Below, one piece after another: positions 17,956 to 26,411 of a stretch of 64,000 nucleotides of DNA. Position 1 is the first letter of the stretch, and every line of letters starts with the position of its first letter. The stretch is from BOKV01 sp049289295 (GTDB lineage: Bacteria; Pseudomonadota; Alphaproteobacteria; Rhizobiales; Rhizobiaceae), in the NCBI GenBank assembly GCA_049289295.1, contig JBATLL010000093.1:62001-126000 (forward strand). Direction: 5' to 3'. The notes beneath the pieces were generated by a model. The model ran no database searches. It saw only the letters and a list, made by a program, of their open reading frames with translations, and was not told the DNA's origin. A program made the position numbers and the translations under genes.

Positions 17956-18949
17956 AAAGACCTTCTTCTTCCATCAGAGGCTTCAATTGTTCGGCTGGTC
18001 GCGGACCGATCTGCTGGATCACGCGTGCGGCAGCCATGGTACCGATACGCGCTGCCCCTTCGAGGCTCCTGCCGTTGGTAATGCCGTACAGGAATCCGGA
18101 AGCGAAGAGATCGCCCGCGCCAGTCGTGTCGACCAGACGTTCAATCGGATGGGCTGGCACGGCATGTGTGTCAGATCGGGTAACAACCACACAGCCCTTT
18201 TCACTGCGCGTCACAACGCCAATCGAGCAATCGTCGCGCAGGCTGTCGAGCGCGGCCTCGAGCGATGCCGTCTGGTAGAGCGATTTGATTTCCGCTTCGT
18301 TCGCCAGGACAATGTCGACCGTTCCATCGCGCATCAGCATCAGGAACTCGTCCCTGTAACGGTCGACGCAAAAGGGATCCGAAAGGGTCATGGCGAAGTT
18401 GCGTTCATGGCGGTGCGCGATGCGCGAAGCTTCCACGATCGCTTCCTTTGCGCGCGGAGGGTCCCACAGATAACCCTCGAAATAGGTGATCTGCGAGGCA
18501 GCCACAATATCCGCGTCAATGTCGTCAGGACCAAGCTCGACGCATGCACCCAGGTAGGTGTTCATGGACCGCTCTCCATCCGGCGTGACAAAGATCATGG
18601 AACGCGCGGTCGGTGGCTGCCCCTCGAGTGGCATTGTTTCGTAATGGACGCCGACAGCGCGAATGTCATGGCGGAAAATGGTGCCCAGATGATCGTTGCA
18701 TACCTTGCCGAAATAGGCCGCCCGGCCGCCAAGGCTGGCAATTCCTGCAGCCGTGTTAGCTGCACTTCCGCCCGAAGCCTCCATCGCCGGTCCCATCGCC
18801 TGATAAAGATGTTCGGCACGTTGCGCGTCAATGAGGTTCATCGCCCCCTTGATGATGTTTTCACGCACGAGGAAATCATCCTCGGCACGGGCGATGATAT
18901 CGACAATGGCATTGCCTATGGTCAGCACATCGTAGCGGCTATTGCTCAT
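17954..18949 (-). CDS. Adenosine kinase-like PfkB family sugar kinase
   Basis: A 331-residue PfkB-family kinase of the kind annotated as adenosine kinase in rhizobia and Brucella, which would phosphorylate adenosine to AMP. Signatures are VLTIGNAIVDIIAR near the N-terminus, GGSAANTAAGIASLGGRAAY (first PfkB motif) and VDTTGAGDLFASGFLYG (second motif with the catalytic Asp). Substrate specificity cannot be proven from sequence; ribokinase-like sugars are the alternative. It is divergent from the EI24-domain gene. The roughly 200-bp spacer contains a GC-rich CCCCGGGGGG stretch and nothing else recognised. Confidence 0.82.
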   Translation of the reverse strand: MSNSRYDVLTIGNAIVDIIARAEDDFLVRENIIKGAMNLIDAQRAEHLYQAMGPAMEASGGSAANTAAGIASLGGRAAYFGKVCNDHLGTIFRHDIRAVGVHYETMPLEGQPPTARSMIFVTPDGERSMNTYLGACVELGPDDIDADIVAASQITYFEGYLWDPPRAKEAIVEASRIAHRHERNFAMTLSDPFCVDRYRDEFLMLMRDGTVDIVLANEAEIKSLYQTASLEAALDSLRDDCSIGVVTRSEKGCVVVTRSDTHAVPAHPIERLVDTTGAGDLFASGFLYGITNGRSLEGAARIGTMAAARVIQQIGPRPAEQLKPLMEEEGL

Positions 18950-19148
18950 GCAACTAGAATCCCTGGTATGGTGCGTGAAATTGCTCGCGCCATGAAAAGC
19001 GTGGCGAATGTGTCTTCGAAGCTATTACCTTTTGACTGCGCCAAAAGGAACCCCGGGGGGTAATGCAAGGTTGAAATTGCCGCAATGCACCCCCAACTTG
19101 ACCGCGGCGGCAAAACCAACCCGCTCACCCCAAATCAGGGCATCAGGC

Positions 19149-19847
19149 ATGGACATCATACTCAAATCGGCAAGGGCGGCGGCGAGCCAGCTTTTCGCGC
19201 CGGAATTCCGTTCGGTTTTGTGGAAGTCGCTGGGACTCACAGTGCTGCTGTTGCTGGTGGCATGGATAGCGCTGGAAGCGGTCATTTCGACCTTCCTCAT
19301 GCCGTTCCTTGGTCCATGGCCCTGGGTGGCAACGGCGATTGTCTGGCTGATGGGGGCAGGCATGATCGTTGGCGCGATCTTCCTGGTTGCTCCGGTTTCA
19401 GCCATGTTTGCCGGCATCTTCCTGGATGATGTGGCGCAGGCCGTTGAAGAGCGCGACTATCCCGACGACCAGCCAGGTTCGCCTATGGCCATTCTTCCCG
19501 GCATCTGGCTGGCTGCGAAGTTCACCTTGGTGGTGGCGGCAGCCAATATCGTGGCATTGCTGCTGGTGTTGCTGCCCGGAATCAATTTCGCAATCTTCTT
19601 TTTCGTCAACGGCTATCTGCTGGGCAGGGAATATTTCCAGTTCGCGGCACAACGATTCAGAAGCGAAGGTGAAGCCGACACGATGCGCCGCCAACATGGT
19701 GGCACCATTTTCATGGCCGGCCTCATCATCGCTGGTTTCATGGCCGTACCGATCCTGAATCTGGCCACCCCTGTCTTCGCCGCAGTCCTGATGGTGCATC
19801 TGCACAAGGGGATCAGCAGGAATGATGCGCGGGCGCTGGCTGCCTGA
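19149..19847 (+). CDS. EI24-domain (CysZ-like) membrane protein
   Basis: A 232-residue inner-membrane protein with about four to five hydrophobic segments (for example LTVLLLLVAWIALEAVI, MIVGAIFLVAPVSAMFAG, VVAAANIVALLLVLLPGI, GTIFMAGLIIAGFMAVPILN) and FFFVNGYLLGREYFQ, the most typical EI24/CysZ stretch. CysZ proteins take up sulfate, but members in rhizobia are mostly annotated only as EI24 or sulfate transporter family. Function here is unproven. I chose the ATG at 19149 (MDIILKSARAA); the frame is open upstream to 19008, but that part is not family-like. It is convergent with nth. Confidence 0.75.
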   Translation: MDIILKSARAAASQLFAPEFRSVLWKSLGLTVLLLLVAWIALEAVISTFLMPFLGPWPWVATAIVWLMGAGMIVGAIFLVAPVSAMFAGIFLDDVAQAVEERDYPDDQPGSPMAILPGIWLAAKFTLVVAAANIVALLLVLLPGINFAIFFFVNGYLLGREYFQFAAQRFRSEGEADTMRRQHGGTIFMAGLIIAGFMAVPILNLATPVFAAVLMVHLHKGISRNDARALAA

Positions 19848-19865
19848 TCCATCCAGACGTTGTGA

Positions 19866-20579
19866 TCAGCTGTCGTCGCGCGCGACATGGGCGGGGACCG
19901 CATTCGTCTTTTCCGATGACTTGCATAGATCGGCGATGATGCACTGATCGCATTTGGGCTTGCGCGCGACACAGACATAGCGGCCATGCAGGATCAACCA
20001 GTGATGGGCATGGTAGAGGAATTCCTTCGGAATGATTTTTTCAAGCCGCGCTTCAACGGCGTCCGGTGTCTTGCCAGGAGCCAATCCAAGTCGGTTGGCC
20101 AGCCGGAAGATATGGGTATCCACAGCAATCGTGGGCTGACCGAAGGCCATCGAGACCACCACATTTGCCGTCTTTCGCCCGACGCCGGGAAAACTCGTGA
20201 GCACGTCACGATCCCGTGGCACTTCATCGTCAAACTCGTCGACCAGTTTCTGGGACAGGGCGATCACGTTCTTTGCCTTGTTGCGGAACAAACCAATTGT
20301 CTTGATATGTTCGCGCACGCTCTCCTCACCAAGATCCAGCATCTTTTGCGGCGTGTCCGCGATCTTGAAGAGCGCGCGCGTTGCCTTGTTCACGCCTACA
20401 TCGGTGGCCTGAGCTGAAAGCACGACAGCGACAAGCAGGGTGAAGGGATTGACATGTTCCAGTTCTCCCTTGGGTTCGGGGCGCTGAAGCTGGAACCGGC
20501 GGAAAATCTCTTCGATTTCCTTTTTTGTATAACGACTGCGCGCCTGTCTGGGCTGAACGGCGGTTCTTGTCCGCTTCAT
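19866..20579 (-). CDS. nth: Endonuclease III
   Basis: A base-excision-repair DNA glycosylase/AP lyase that removes oxidised pyrimidines. The 237-residue product has the helix-hairpin-helix FPGVGRKTANVV containing the catalytic Lys, the catalytic Asp in IAVDTHIFRL, and the [4Fe-4S] ligand set C-x6-C-x2-C-x5-C near the C-terminus (CVARKPKCDQCIIADLC). I chose the ATG at 20579 (MKRTRTAVQPRQ), which has GGAA/GAG upstream. A longer frame to 20648 would overlap the divergent DUF2244 gene. Confidence 0.95.
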   Translation of the reverse strand: MKRTRTAVQPRQARSRYTKKEIEEIFRRFQLQRPEPKGELEHVNPFTLLVAVVLSAQATDVGVNKATRALFKIADTPQKMLDLGEESVREHIKTIGLFRNKAKNVIALSQKLVDEFDDEVPRDRDVLTSFPGVGRKTANVVVSMAFGQPTIAVDTHIFRLANRLGLAPGKTPDAVEARLEKIIPKEFLYHAHHWLILHGRYVCVARKPKCDQCIIADLCKSSEKTNAVPAHVARDDS

Positions 20580-20626
20580 CTCATTTCCACTTTTCTTTGG
20601 CTTGACCGGTTCTATATTGAGCAGAA

Positions 20627-21148
20627 ATGAAAAGTCACGACCACCCACTTTCAGCCGCGCACGGTTCGCAATGCGACAAGGGGCATGACCCGCCGCTCTT
20701 TTCCGTGCGACTGAGCGCGCACCGTTCGCTTGGGCGGCGCGGGTTTTTCATGCTGCTGATGGTGGTCGGAGGCATAAGCCTGGTCTGCGGCCTTCTATTC
20801 CTGGCAGCCGGTGCATGGCCGGTCTTCGGTTTTTTCGGACTTGATTTTCTCGCGATCTGGACTGCCTTCCACCTGAATTACCGCGCAGCCAGAGCCTATG
20901 AGGAAGTCAGTGTGTGGCGCCATGATCTGCTGGTTCGCAAGGTCAATCCCTCGGGGCGGGTAACAGAACACAGGTTCAACCCGTTCTGGACCCGTTTTCT
21001 CGTCGACAGGCATGATGAAATAGGCATCACCAGAATGGCTCTCAAAGGTCAGGGTAGCGAGCTGCCCATCGGCTCCTTTCTCAATCCCGTGGATCGGGAA
21101 AGCTTCGTCAGAGCATTCGGCGGCGCGCTTGCAGCTGCGCGAAACTGA
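20627..21148 (+). CDS. DUF2244 domain-containing membrane protein
   Basis: A 173-residue protein with two close transmembrane helices (MLLMVVGGISLVCGLLFLAA and WPVFGFFGLDFLAIWTAFHL), then a soluble tail containing ARAYEEVSVW and the C-terminal RESFVRAFGGALAAARN. This is the pattern of DUF2244, a family common beside nth or cytochrome oxidase genes in Alphaproteobacteria; no function is established. It is divergent from nth, 47 bases apart. Confidence 0.85.
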   Translation: MKSHDHPLSAAHGSQCDKGHDPPLFSVRLSAHRSLGRRGFFMLLMVVGGISLVCGLLFLAAGAWPVFGFFGLDFLAIWTAFHLNYRAARAYEEVSVWRHDLLVRKVNPSGRVTEHRFNPFWTRFLVDRHDEIGITRMALKGQGSELPIGSFLNPVDRESFVRAFGGALAAARN

Positions 21149-21225
21149 AACTGTCTTCGTAAATCGGGTGGCTGGCTGGGTGCCCTGGCCATAGTCTGGC
21201 ACAATCAGCATAGACGAGGTGCCTC

Positions 21226-22092
21226 ATGTCATTCATGGATTCCAGCGCAGGCAGCGATTACCAGACGGTTCGCCGCTGTATCGAACTTATCTCCACCAAT
21301 TGGCGGGAGCAGCCGGAACTGAACGAACTGGCGCTGGGCGTTGGCGTGACGCCAGACAGGCTGCAGAAGATTTTCCGCCAATGGGCAGGATTGACGCCCA
21401 AGGCATTTCTGCAGGCGGTGACCCTCAACCATGCACGGCGCCTGCTTGATGAGAGCATGCCCATCCTCGACGCCAGCTACGAGTTGGGCCTTTCAGGTCC
21501 CGGCAGGCTGCATGACCTCTTTGTCACCCACGAGGCGATGTCGCCTGGAATCTACAAGGCCAGGGGAGAGGGGCTCGAGATTTTCCATGCGTTCCATCCA
21601 AGCCCGTTCGGACTGGCCCTGATCATGGCGACAGATCGCGGCCTTGCGGGCCTCGCATTCTGTGATCCCGGCGGGGAAGGCGCAGCACTGGACGACATGA
21701 TGGGGCGTTGGCCACGTGCCATCTTTCGTGAAGATGAAAAACACACAGCCCGCTTTGCTTCGCGTGCCTTTGACATTCATCGCTGGAAACGCGACGAGCC
21801 GCTCAGGGTCGTCCTGATTGGCACGGACTTCGAGGTTCGTGTCTGGCAAGGACTGCTGAGATTGCCGCTTGGAACCGCGACCACCTATTCGGATCTTGCG
21901 CGGACCATCGGAGTGGAAAATGCGCCAAGGGCTGTTGGCAGGGCTGTCGGACGGAACCCGATTTCCTTCGTCGTGCCTTGCCACAGGGTCGTCGGCAAGT
22001 CCGGGGATCTGACAGGTTATCACTGGGGGCTTACGCGCAAACGGGCCATGCTGGGCTGGGAAGCCGGTGTAAGGGCTGGGGGAACCAGCTAG
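21226..22092 (+). CDS. AraC-type HTH fused to methylated-DNA-[protein]-cysteine S-methyltransferase (Ada-like, without the N-terminal sensor)
   Basis: A 288-residue fusion. The N-terminal ~110 residues are an AraC-family DNA-binding domain (LNELALGVGVTPDRLQKIFR, AMSPGIYKARGEG). The C-terminal ~170 residues are an O6-alkylguanine-DNA alkyltransferase (FEVRVWQGLLRLPLGTATTY, RAVGRAVGRNPISFVVPCHR, with the alkyl acceptor Cys in PCHR). Unlike E. coli Ada it lacks the N-terminal four-cysteine zinc domain that senses methyl phosphotriesters. How or whether it is activated as a regulator is therefore unclear. It overlaps the convergent thioesterase gene by four bases. Confidence 0.88.
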   Translation: MSFMDSSAGSDYQTVRRCIELISTNWREQPELNELALGVGVTPDRLQKIFRQWAGLTPKAFLQAVTLNHARRLLDESMPILDASYELGLSGPGRLHDLFVTHEAMSPGIYKARGEGLEIFHAFHPSPFGLALIMATDRGLAGLAFCDPGGEGAALDDMMGRWPRAIFREDEKHTARFASRAFDIHRWKRDEPLRVVLIGTDFEVRVWQGLLRLPLGTATTYSDLARTIGVENAPRAVGRAVGRNPISFVVPCHRVVGKSGDLTGYHWGLTRKRAMLGWEAGVRAGGTS

Positions 22093-22520
22093 CCGGTTTC
22101 ACCCTGCGGAAAAATCCGCAACGTGCAGCTTCCGCGCGCCACTGGAAGGTCCTGCGAATCCTGCCAGCACCACACGGTAACAAAAGCCAGCCGCCTGCCT
22201 TTGCGCACCAGTTCCACTTTCGAGTAGAGATCGCTGTCCTTGGTCACCCGGATATAGTCGATGGTTGACGATGTCAGTTCGACAACTTCGCCAACATCAA
22301 CGATGCCAGCCACCGCGATCTCTGCCGAAACTTCGATCATCGATCCGACTGCGCCGCCATGAAGGGCGCGAATGAAGGGATTGCCGATGTGGCGATCAGC
22401 AAATCGCATCCGCATCACGCCGGGTTCATCAGTGACTTCCAGCTGAAGCCACTTTCCCATGGGCGTGTTCACGAACCGAGCCACGTCGCCTTTCTGGATG
22501 ATCTGGCTGTGGCTGTTCAC
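22089..22520 (-). CDS. PaaI-family hotdog thioesterase (second of a tandem pair)
   Basis: A 143-residue hotdog-fold protein of the PaaI/YbdB group, which hydrolyse acyl-CoA thioesters. The recognisable part is NPFIRALHGGAVGSMIEVSA, holding the GG-x-catalytic-helix pattern, followed by VELTSSTIDYIRV. I chose the GTG at 22520 because it overlaps the stop of the upstream paralogue as GTGA, which fits translational coupling. A longer open frame to 22664 lies inside that paralogue. Acyl substrate is unknown. Confidence 0.8.
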   Translation of the reverse strand: MNSHSQIIQKGDVARFVNTPMGKWLQLEVTDEPGVMRMRFADRHIGNPFIRALHGGAVGSMIEVSAEIAVAGIVDVGEVVELTSSTIDYIRVTKDSDLYSKVELVRKGRRLAFVTVWCWQDSQDLPVARGSCTLRIFPQGETG

Positions 22521-22960
22521 ACCCGTGCTCCCAATGGCTTGGCCCTTGTCCCGATCATGAAGGTCCCGGTCGCAGTGGAGAGAATCTCCTTTTGATCGCC
22601 TGTGACCAGTTTTCCGTTCATGTGCGCCATGTCGCGGTGAATGCCCTGCAGTTGGGCAATGCACAGAAGCTGCTCGCCACGGCGTGGCCTGCGCATATGC
22701 TGAGCGGTAAGCCCGGCGGTGGCGATCGGCTGCATGACTTCCAGTCCGCCGAACACCGTTCCGCCCATCACCGTGTCGAGCATCAATGTGGCAAATCCGC
22801 TATGCAACTCGCCGGTTTGCACATCAATGACGAAGGAGTCGGGCGCAACCACCGACATCACCAGTTCCGTGTGCGAGGCGCTGACGAGCTTGACGTTCAG
22901 ATAGGATGAGATCGGATGTTCCGACGAAAAGAACAGCTCGGCAGGATGTTTCTTTTCCAT
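22517..22960 (-). CDS. PaaI-family hotdog thioesterase (first of a tandem pair)
   Basis: A 147-residue hotdog-fold thioesterase. TGELHSGFATLMLDTVMGGT is the PaaI-type active-site helix region, followed by the second strand set GLTAQHMRRPRRGEQLLCIA. It forms a coupled two-gene unit with the paralogue downstream, which suggests either a heteromer or two enzymes acting on related acyl-CoA substrates. A palindromic operator-like site lies about 70-85 bases upstream of the start. Confidence 0.82.
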   Translation of the reverse strand: MEKKHPAELFFSSEHPISSYLNVKLVSASHTELVMSVVAPDSFVIDVQTGELHSGFATLMLDTVMGGTVFGGLEVMQPIATAGLTAQHMRRPRRGEQLLCIAQLQGIHRDMAHMNGKLVTGDQKEILSTATGTFMIGTRAKPLGARV

Positions 22961-23026
22961 GGGGCCTTTTCGATCACTGCTTGCAGGATCACGATCCGGA
23001 AAGTTCGAAAATGGAGGTTAACAACA

Positions 23027-23046
23027 ATTTACGTTTTCGTAAACGT
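23027..23046. promoter_or_regulatory. Operator-like palindrome TTTACG-TTTT-CGTAAA upstream of the thioesterase pair
   Basis: TTTACG (23028-23033) and CGTAAA (23038-23043) are perfect inverted arms. A second, overlapping pair is ACGTTT (23031-23036) and AAACGT (23041-23046). From memory, this resembles operators of MerR-family LiuR-type regulators of acyl-CoA/branched-chain amino acid catabolism, which would suit the downstream thioesterases. It lies between gpmA (3' end) and the thioesterase start at 22960. Confidence 0.45.
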
Positions 23047-23062
23047 CAAAAAGCGGAAGGTC

Positions 23063-23683
23063 TCAGCGAACCAGTATTTTCTTGGACAGTACGGTCGTGT
23101 CGGCGTTCAGCCGGTAGACGAGCGGCACGCCCGTATCCAGGTTGAGCTGGGTGATTTCATCCTGGCCCATACCATCCAGAACCATGACGAGTGAGCGCAG
23201 GGAATTGCCATGGGCCGCGACCAGAACGCATTCGCCCCGCATGGCACGTGGCAGGATTTCACGCATGTAATAGGGCCATACACGTGCTCCGGTGTCCTTG
23301 AGGCTTTCGCCGCCTGGCGGCGGCACATCATATGACCGGCGCCAGATATGCACCTGTTCTTCACCCCACCGCTGGCGTGCGTCATCCTTGTTGAGGCCCG
23401 ACAGATCGCCATAGTCGCGTTCGTTCAGTGCTTCATCGCGGATTGTCTCGAGATCGGATTGGCCAATTCCGTCCAGGATGATCTTGCAGGTGCGCTGGGC
23501 GCGCGACAGGCTGGAAGTGAAAGCTATATCGAACTTGAGCCCATGTGCCTTGATGAGCTCGCCGGCCCGGCCTGCTTCCGCAACGCCCTGTTCTGTCAGG
23601 TCAGGATCTCGCCACCCGGTAAACAGGTTCTTCAGGTTCCATTCGCTTTGTCCGTGCCGGACCAGGACAAGAGTGCGTTCCAT
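23063..23683 (-). CDS. gpmA: 2,3-bisphosphoglycerate-dependent phosphoglycerate mutase
   Basis: Interconverts 3- and 2-phosphoglycerate in glycolysis and gluconeogenesis. The 206-residue product is the shorter alphaproteobacterial form. It has the phospho-histidine motif LVLVRHGQSEWNLKNLFTGW, SSLSRAQRT, NERDYGDLSGLNK and the second histidine in VLVAAHGNSLRSL. Two adjacent ATGs are possible (23686 and 23683); AAGGA upstream fits the second better. It lies 26 bases downstream of dapB and may be co-transcribed with it. Confidence 0.95.
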   Translation of the reverse strand: MERTLVLVRHGQSEWNLKNLFTGWRDPDLTEQGVAEAGRAGELIKAHGLKFDIAFTSSLSRAQRTCKIILDGIGQSDLETIRDEALNERDYGDLSGLNKDDARQRWGEEQVHIWRRSYDVPPPGGESLKDTGARVWPYYMREILPRAMRGECVLVAAHGNSLRSLVMVLDGMGQDEITQLNLDTGVPLVYRLNADTTVLSKKILVR

Positions 23684-23709
23684 CATGTTTTCCTTGCTGG
23701 CATCCTGGC

Positions 23710-24525
23710 TCAGCCATTGAGGCCGAGCACATCCTTCATAGAATAATAGCCGGGCTTGCGACCCCTTCCCCACATGGCAGCCTTCACCGCGCCAGTTGCG
23801 AAAATGGAGCGGTCCTGCGCCAGGTGCGTCAGCTCGATGCGTTCACCTTCACCTGCAAGAATGACGCTGTGCTCGCCGATGACCGATCCCCCGCGAAGTG
23901 TTGCAAAGCCGATCGAGCCGGTTTCGCGCGGGCCGGTATGTCCGTCTCGAACCCGCACACTGTGGCTTGCAAGATCGACCTCACGGCCCCTTGCGGCGGC
24001 CTCGCCCAGCAGGAGGGCGGTTCCCGAAGGCGCATCCACCTTGTGCTTGTGATGCATTTCCAGGACTTCGATATCGAAATCACCCGCCCGCAATGATCTC
24101 GCGGCCTGTTCGACAAGCACGGCAAGGAGATTCACGCCCAGGCTCATGTTTCCGGATTTGACGATCACGCCATGCCGGGAAGCCGCCTTGAACCTTTCCT
24201 CGTCCTGCTCGCTGCATCCTGTTGTGCCGATAACGTGGACGATCCGCGCCTGCGCGGCAAGCATCGAGAATTCAACGCTCGACGCTGGCGTGGTGAAGTC
24301 CAGTACGCCTTCGGCTTCAGCAAACACGGGAAGCGGATCATCGGTGATGAGAACGCCATTTTCACCTGTGCCCGCGAGCAGGCCTGCATCCCTTCCCACA
24401 GCATCGGAACCAGCGCGTTCGACAGCACCCGAAAGGACCGCGCCTGGCATGTTTGAAATCGTGCGGATCAGGGATTGCCCCATGCGTCCGGCCGCACCCA
24501 CAACGACGAGCTTCATGTCACTCAT
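23710..24525 (-). CDS. dapB: 4-hydroxy-tetrahydrodipicolinate reductase
   Basis: DapB reduces 4-hydroxy-tetrahydrodipicolinate in the diaminopimelate/lysine pathway, which feeds peptidoglycan. The 271-residue product has the nucleotide-binding motif VVVGAAGRMGQSLIRTI, VIGTTGCSEQDEER, KSGNMSLGVNLLAVL and the active-site signature EVLEMHHKHKVDAPSGTAL. I chose the ATG at 24525 because GAGGA lies seven bases upstream. The frame is open further upstream inside the ABC transporter gene. The dapB-gpmA pairing is common in Hyphomicrobiales. Confidence 0.96.
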   Translation of the reverse strand: MSDMKLVVVGAAGRMGQSLIRTISNMPGAVLSGAVERAGSDAVGRDAGLLAGTGENGVLITDDPLPVFAEAEGVLDFTTPASSVEFSMLAAQARIVHVIGTTGCSEQDEERFKAASRHGVIVKSGNMSLGVNLLAVLVEQAARSLRAGDFDIEVLEMHHKHKVDAPSGTALLLGEAAARGREVDLASHSVRVRDGHTGPRETGSIGFATLRGGSVIGEHSVILAGEGERIELTHLAQDRSIFATGAVKAAMWGRGRKPGYYSMKDVLGLNG

Positions 24526-24535
24526 AGCAAGATCC

Positions 24536-26317
24536 TCAGTCCAGATTCCCACCATTGCCGATGCGGTAGAGGCGCGAATAGAGACCACCGCGCTTTGCCA
24601 GCAGCTTGTCGTGGGTGCCTTGCTCGACAAGCTTGCCCTTGTCAATCACAACAATGGTATCGGCATTGCGGATCGTGGAAAGGCGATGGGCGACCACGAT
24701 GGTCGTTCGCCCTTTCATCAGGCGATCAAGAGCCTTTTGAACCAGCTTTTCCGACTCATTGTCGAGTGCTGAAGTGGCTTCGTCGAGCAGCAGAATCGGA
24801 GCGTCACGCAATATGGCGCGGGCTATCGACAGGCGTTGGCGTTGACCGCCGGAAAAGTTGGAACCCATTTCGCCGACCTGGGTCGCATAGCCTTCTGGCA
24901 GGGATGCAATGAAGTCATGCGCTTGGGCAAGCTTGGCTGCTTCCTCGATTTCTGTCTGGCTGGCACCGGGTCGGCCAAAGCCGATATTCTCCGCAACGCT
25001 TCCCTCGAACAGGACCGGATGCTGCGAAACATAGGCGATGCTGCCGCGCAATGACTGCAGACTGACCTGCGAAATGTCCTGGCCATCGATGCGGATGCTG
25101 CCGGTATCCAGATCATGGAAGCGCTGGATGAGGTTGATGATGGTCGTCTTTCCCCCGCCCGACGGACCAACCAGCGCGGTTGTCTTTCCTGCACCCGCCC
25201 TGAACGAAATCCTGTTCAGGACTTTTTCGCCGTCCTTGTAGCTGAAGCCGGCATTATCAACGCGAATCTCGGCCTTGCCGACCTTAAGCGCGGGAGCGCC
25301 GGGAATGTCGGCCTGCCTGGGTTCGGTGTCCAGCAACTCGTAGAGCATTCGCGCATTGACCAGTGACTTTTCGAACTGGACGCGGAACGAGGCAAGTCGG
25401 CGCGCCGGATCATAGGCAAGCATGGCCGCCACCAGAAAGGAAAGCAGCGCACCCTGATTCGCGCCAAGTTCGATGACCCTCCAGCCGCCAAAGGCAACGG
25501 CACCGGCAATTGCCAGTCCGCCAAGCGATTCGGTGAGCGGGCGCGTTCTGGCGTTTACCAGCGCTATCCTGTTGGCCTGTTTCTCGGCCTGACGCACCAG
25601 TTCATCGACCTTGCCCTGCATGTATTCTTCCATGGTGAAGGCCTTGAGCACCGCAATGCCCTGCGCACTTTCCACCAGGGCTGAATTGACTCGCGCATTC
25701 ATGCTCACTTCGCTGCGCGACAGTGCCTTCATGCGTTTGACATATCGTGAAATGACATAGGCTGCCGGTGGCAGCACGACCAGCGAACCCAGTGTCATGG
25801 CAGGGTCCTGCCAGATCATCACCGCGATGAGGCCGACCAGTGTCAGGAAGTCGCGCGCGACAACCGTGATGATGGTGTTGAGCATATTGCGCACGCCGCC
25901 AATGTTCTGGCCGATCTGTCCAACCAGATAGGCAGAACGCGTGTCCTGGTAAAAACCCACCCCGAGCTTGAGCATGTGGGCGAAGACGCGTGACTGGTAT
26001 CGCGCGATCATGTTGTTGCCGATGCGGTTGAGCAGAACATCCTGGCCAAAGCCCGCAATGCCCTTGATGACGAAAACGCCCAGGATCAGACCGGCAACGA
26101 GCCAGGCCATCGAGAGGTTCTTCTTGTCGAACACCTCGTTGACGACATCCTTGATGATGTAGGCGCTGAACGAAGTGGTCGCGGCAACCGCGACCATGCA
26201 AAGGATCGCCAGCGCATAGGACTTGCGGTAGCTCGAGAAATTCTCGTGGAACACCCGTTTCACGACCGCGCGTGCATCCGGATCGGAAGCGACCTTCTTG
26301 ATGCTTTCGATTGACAA
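24536..26317 (-). CDS. MsbA-like ABC transporter (fused permease/ATPase exporter half)
   Basis: A 593-residue type-IV ABC exporter half-transporter that would work as a homodimer. The N-terminal ~320 residues hold six hydrophobic segments (for example LAILCMVAVAATTSFSAYII, SMAWLVAGLILGVFVIKGIA, DFLTLVGLIAVMIW). The C-terminal ATPase has Walker A GPSGGGKTTIINL, signature NFSGGQRQRLSIAR, Walker B ILLLDEATSALD and the switch VVAHRLSTI. It resembles MsbA and lipid or drug exporters; the substrate is unknown. No ATG is suitably placed. The TTG at 26317 has AGGA seven bases upstream and is preferred over the GTG at 26428, which falls in an upstream palindrome. Confidence 0.85.
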   Translation of the reverse strand: MSIESIKKVASDPDARAVVKRVFHENFSSYRKSYALAILCMVAVAATTSFSAYIIKDVVNEVFDKKNLSMAWLVAGLILGVFVIKGIAGFGQDVLLNRIGNNMIARYQSRVFAHMLKLGVGFYQDTRSAYLVGQIGQNIGGVRNMLNTIITVVARDFLTLVGLIAVMIWQDPAMTLGSLVVLPPAAYVISRYVKRMKALSRSEVSMNARVNSALVESAQGIAVLKAFTMEEYMQGKVDELVRQAEKQANRIALVNARTRPLTESLGGLAIAGAVAFGGWRVIELGANQGALLSFLVAAMLAYDPARRLASFRVQFEKSLVNARMLYELLDTEPRQADIPGAPALKVGKAEIRVDNAGFSYKDGEKVLNRISFRAGAGKTTALVGPSGGGKTTIINLIQRFHDLDTGSIRIDGQDISQVSLQSLRGSIAYVSQHPVLFEGSVAENIGFGRPGASQTEIEEAAKLAQAHDFIASLPEGYATQVGEMGSNFSGGQRQRLSIARAILRDAPILLLDEATSALDNESEKLVQKALDRLMKGRTTIVVAHRLSTIRNADTIVVIDKGKLVEQGTHDKLLAKRGGLYSRLYRIGNGGNLD

Positions 26318-26411
26318 TGAAACGTCCTGTTTGGTTCCGCCAACAAGGCCCGGTCCGTATGACCGTGCACAATTGCCGGTTTCTATTACAGGCGGGGGCG
26401 GGGTTTGAAAA

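Noticed and set aside
17987..19063. A 358-codon open frame on the plus strand
   Set aside because: Antisense to the adenosine kinase gene, which carries both PfkB motifs.
19845..19868. CTGATC...GATCAG repeat between the EI24 gene and nth as a terminator
   Set aside because: The loop is 14 bases, the stem only six and there is no T-run; too weak to annotate.
22105..22119. TGCGGA-AAAA-TCCGCA hairpin as terminator of the AraC/alkyltransferase gene
   Set aside because: It lies inside the thioesterase coding end and has no T-run on the plus strand.
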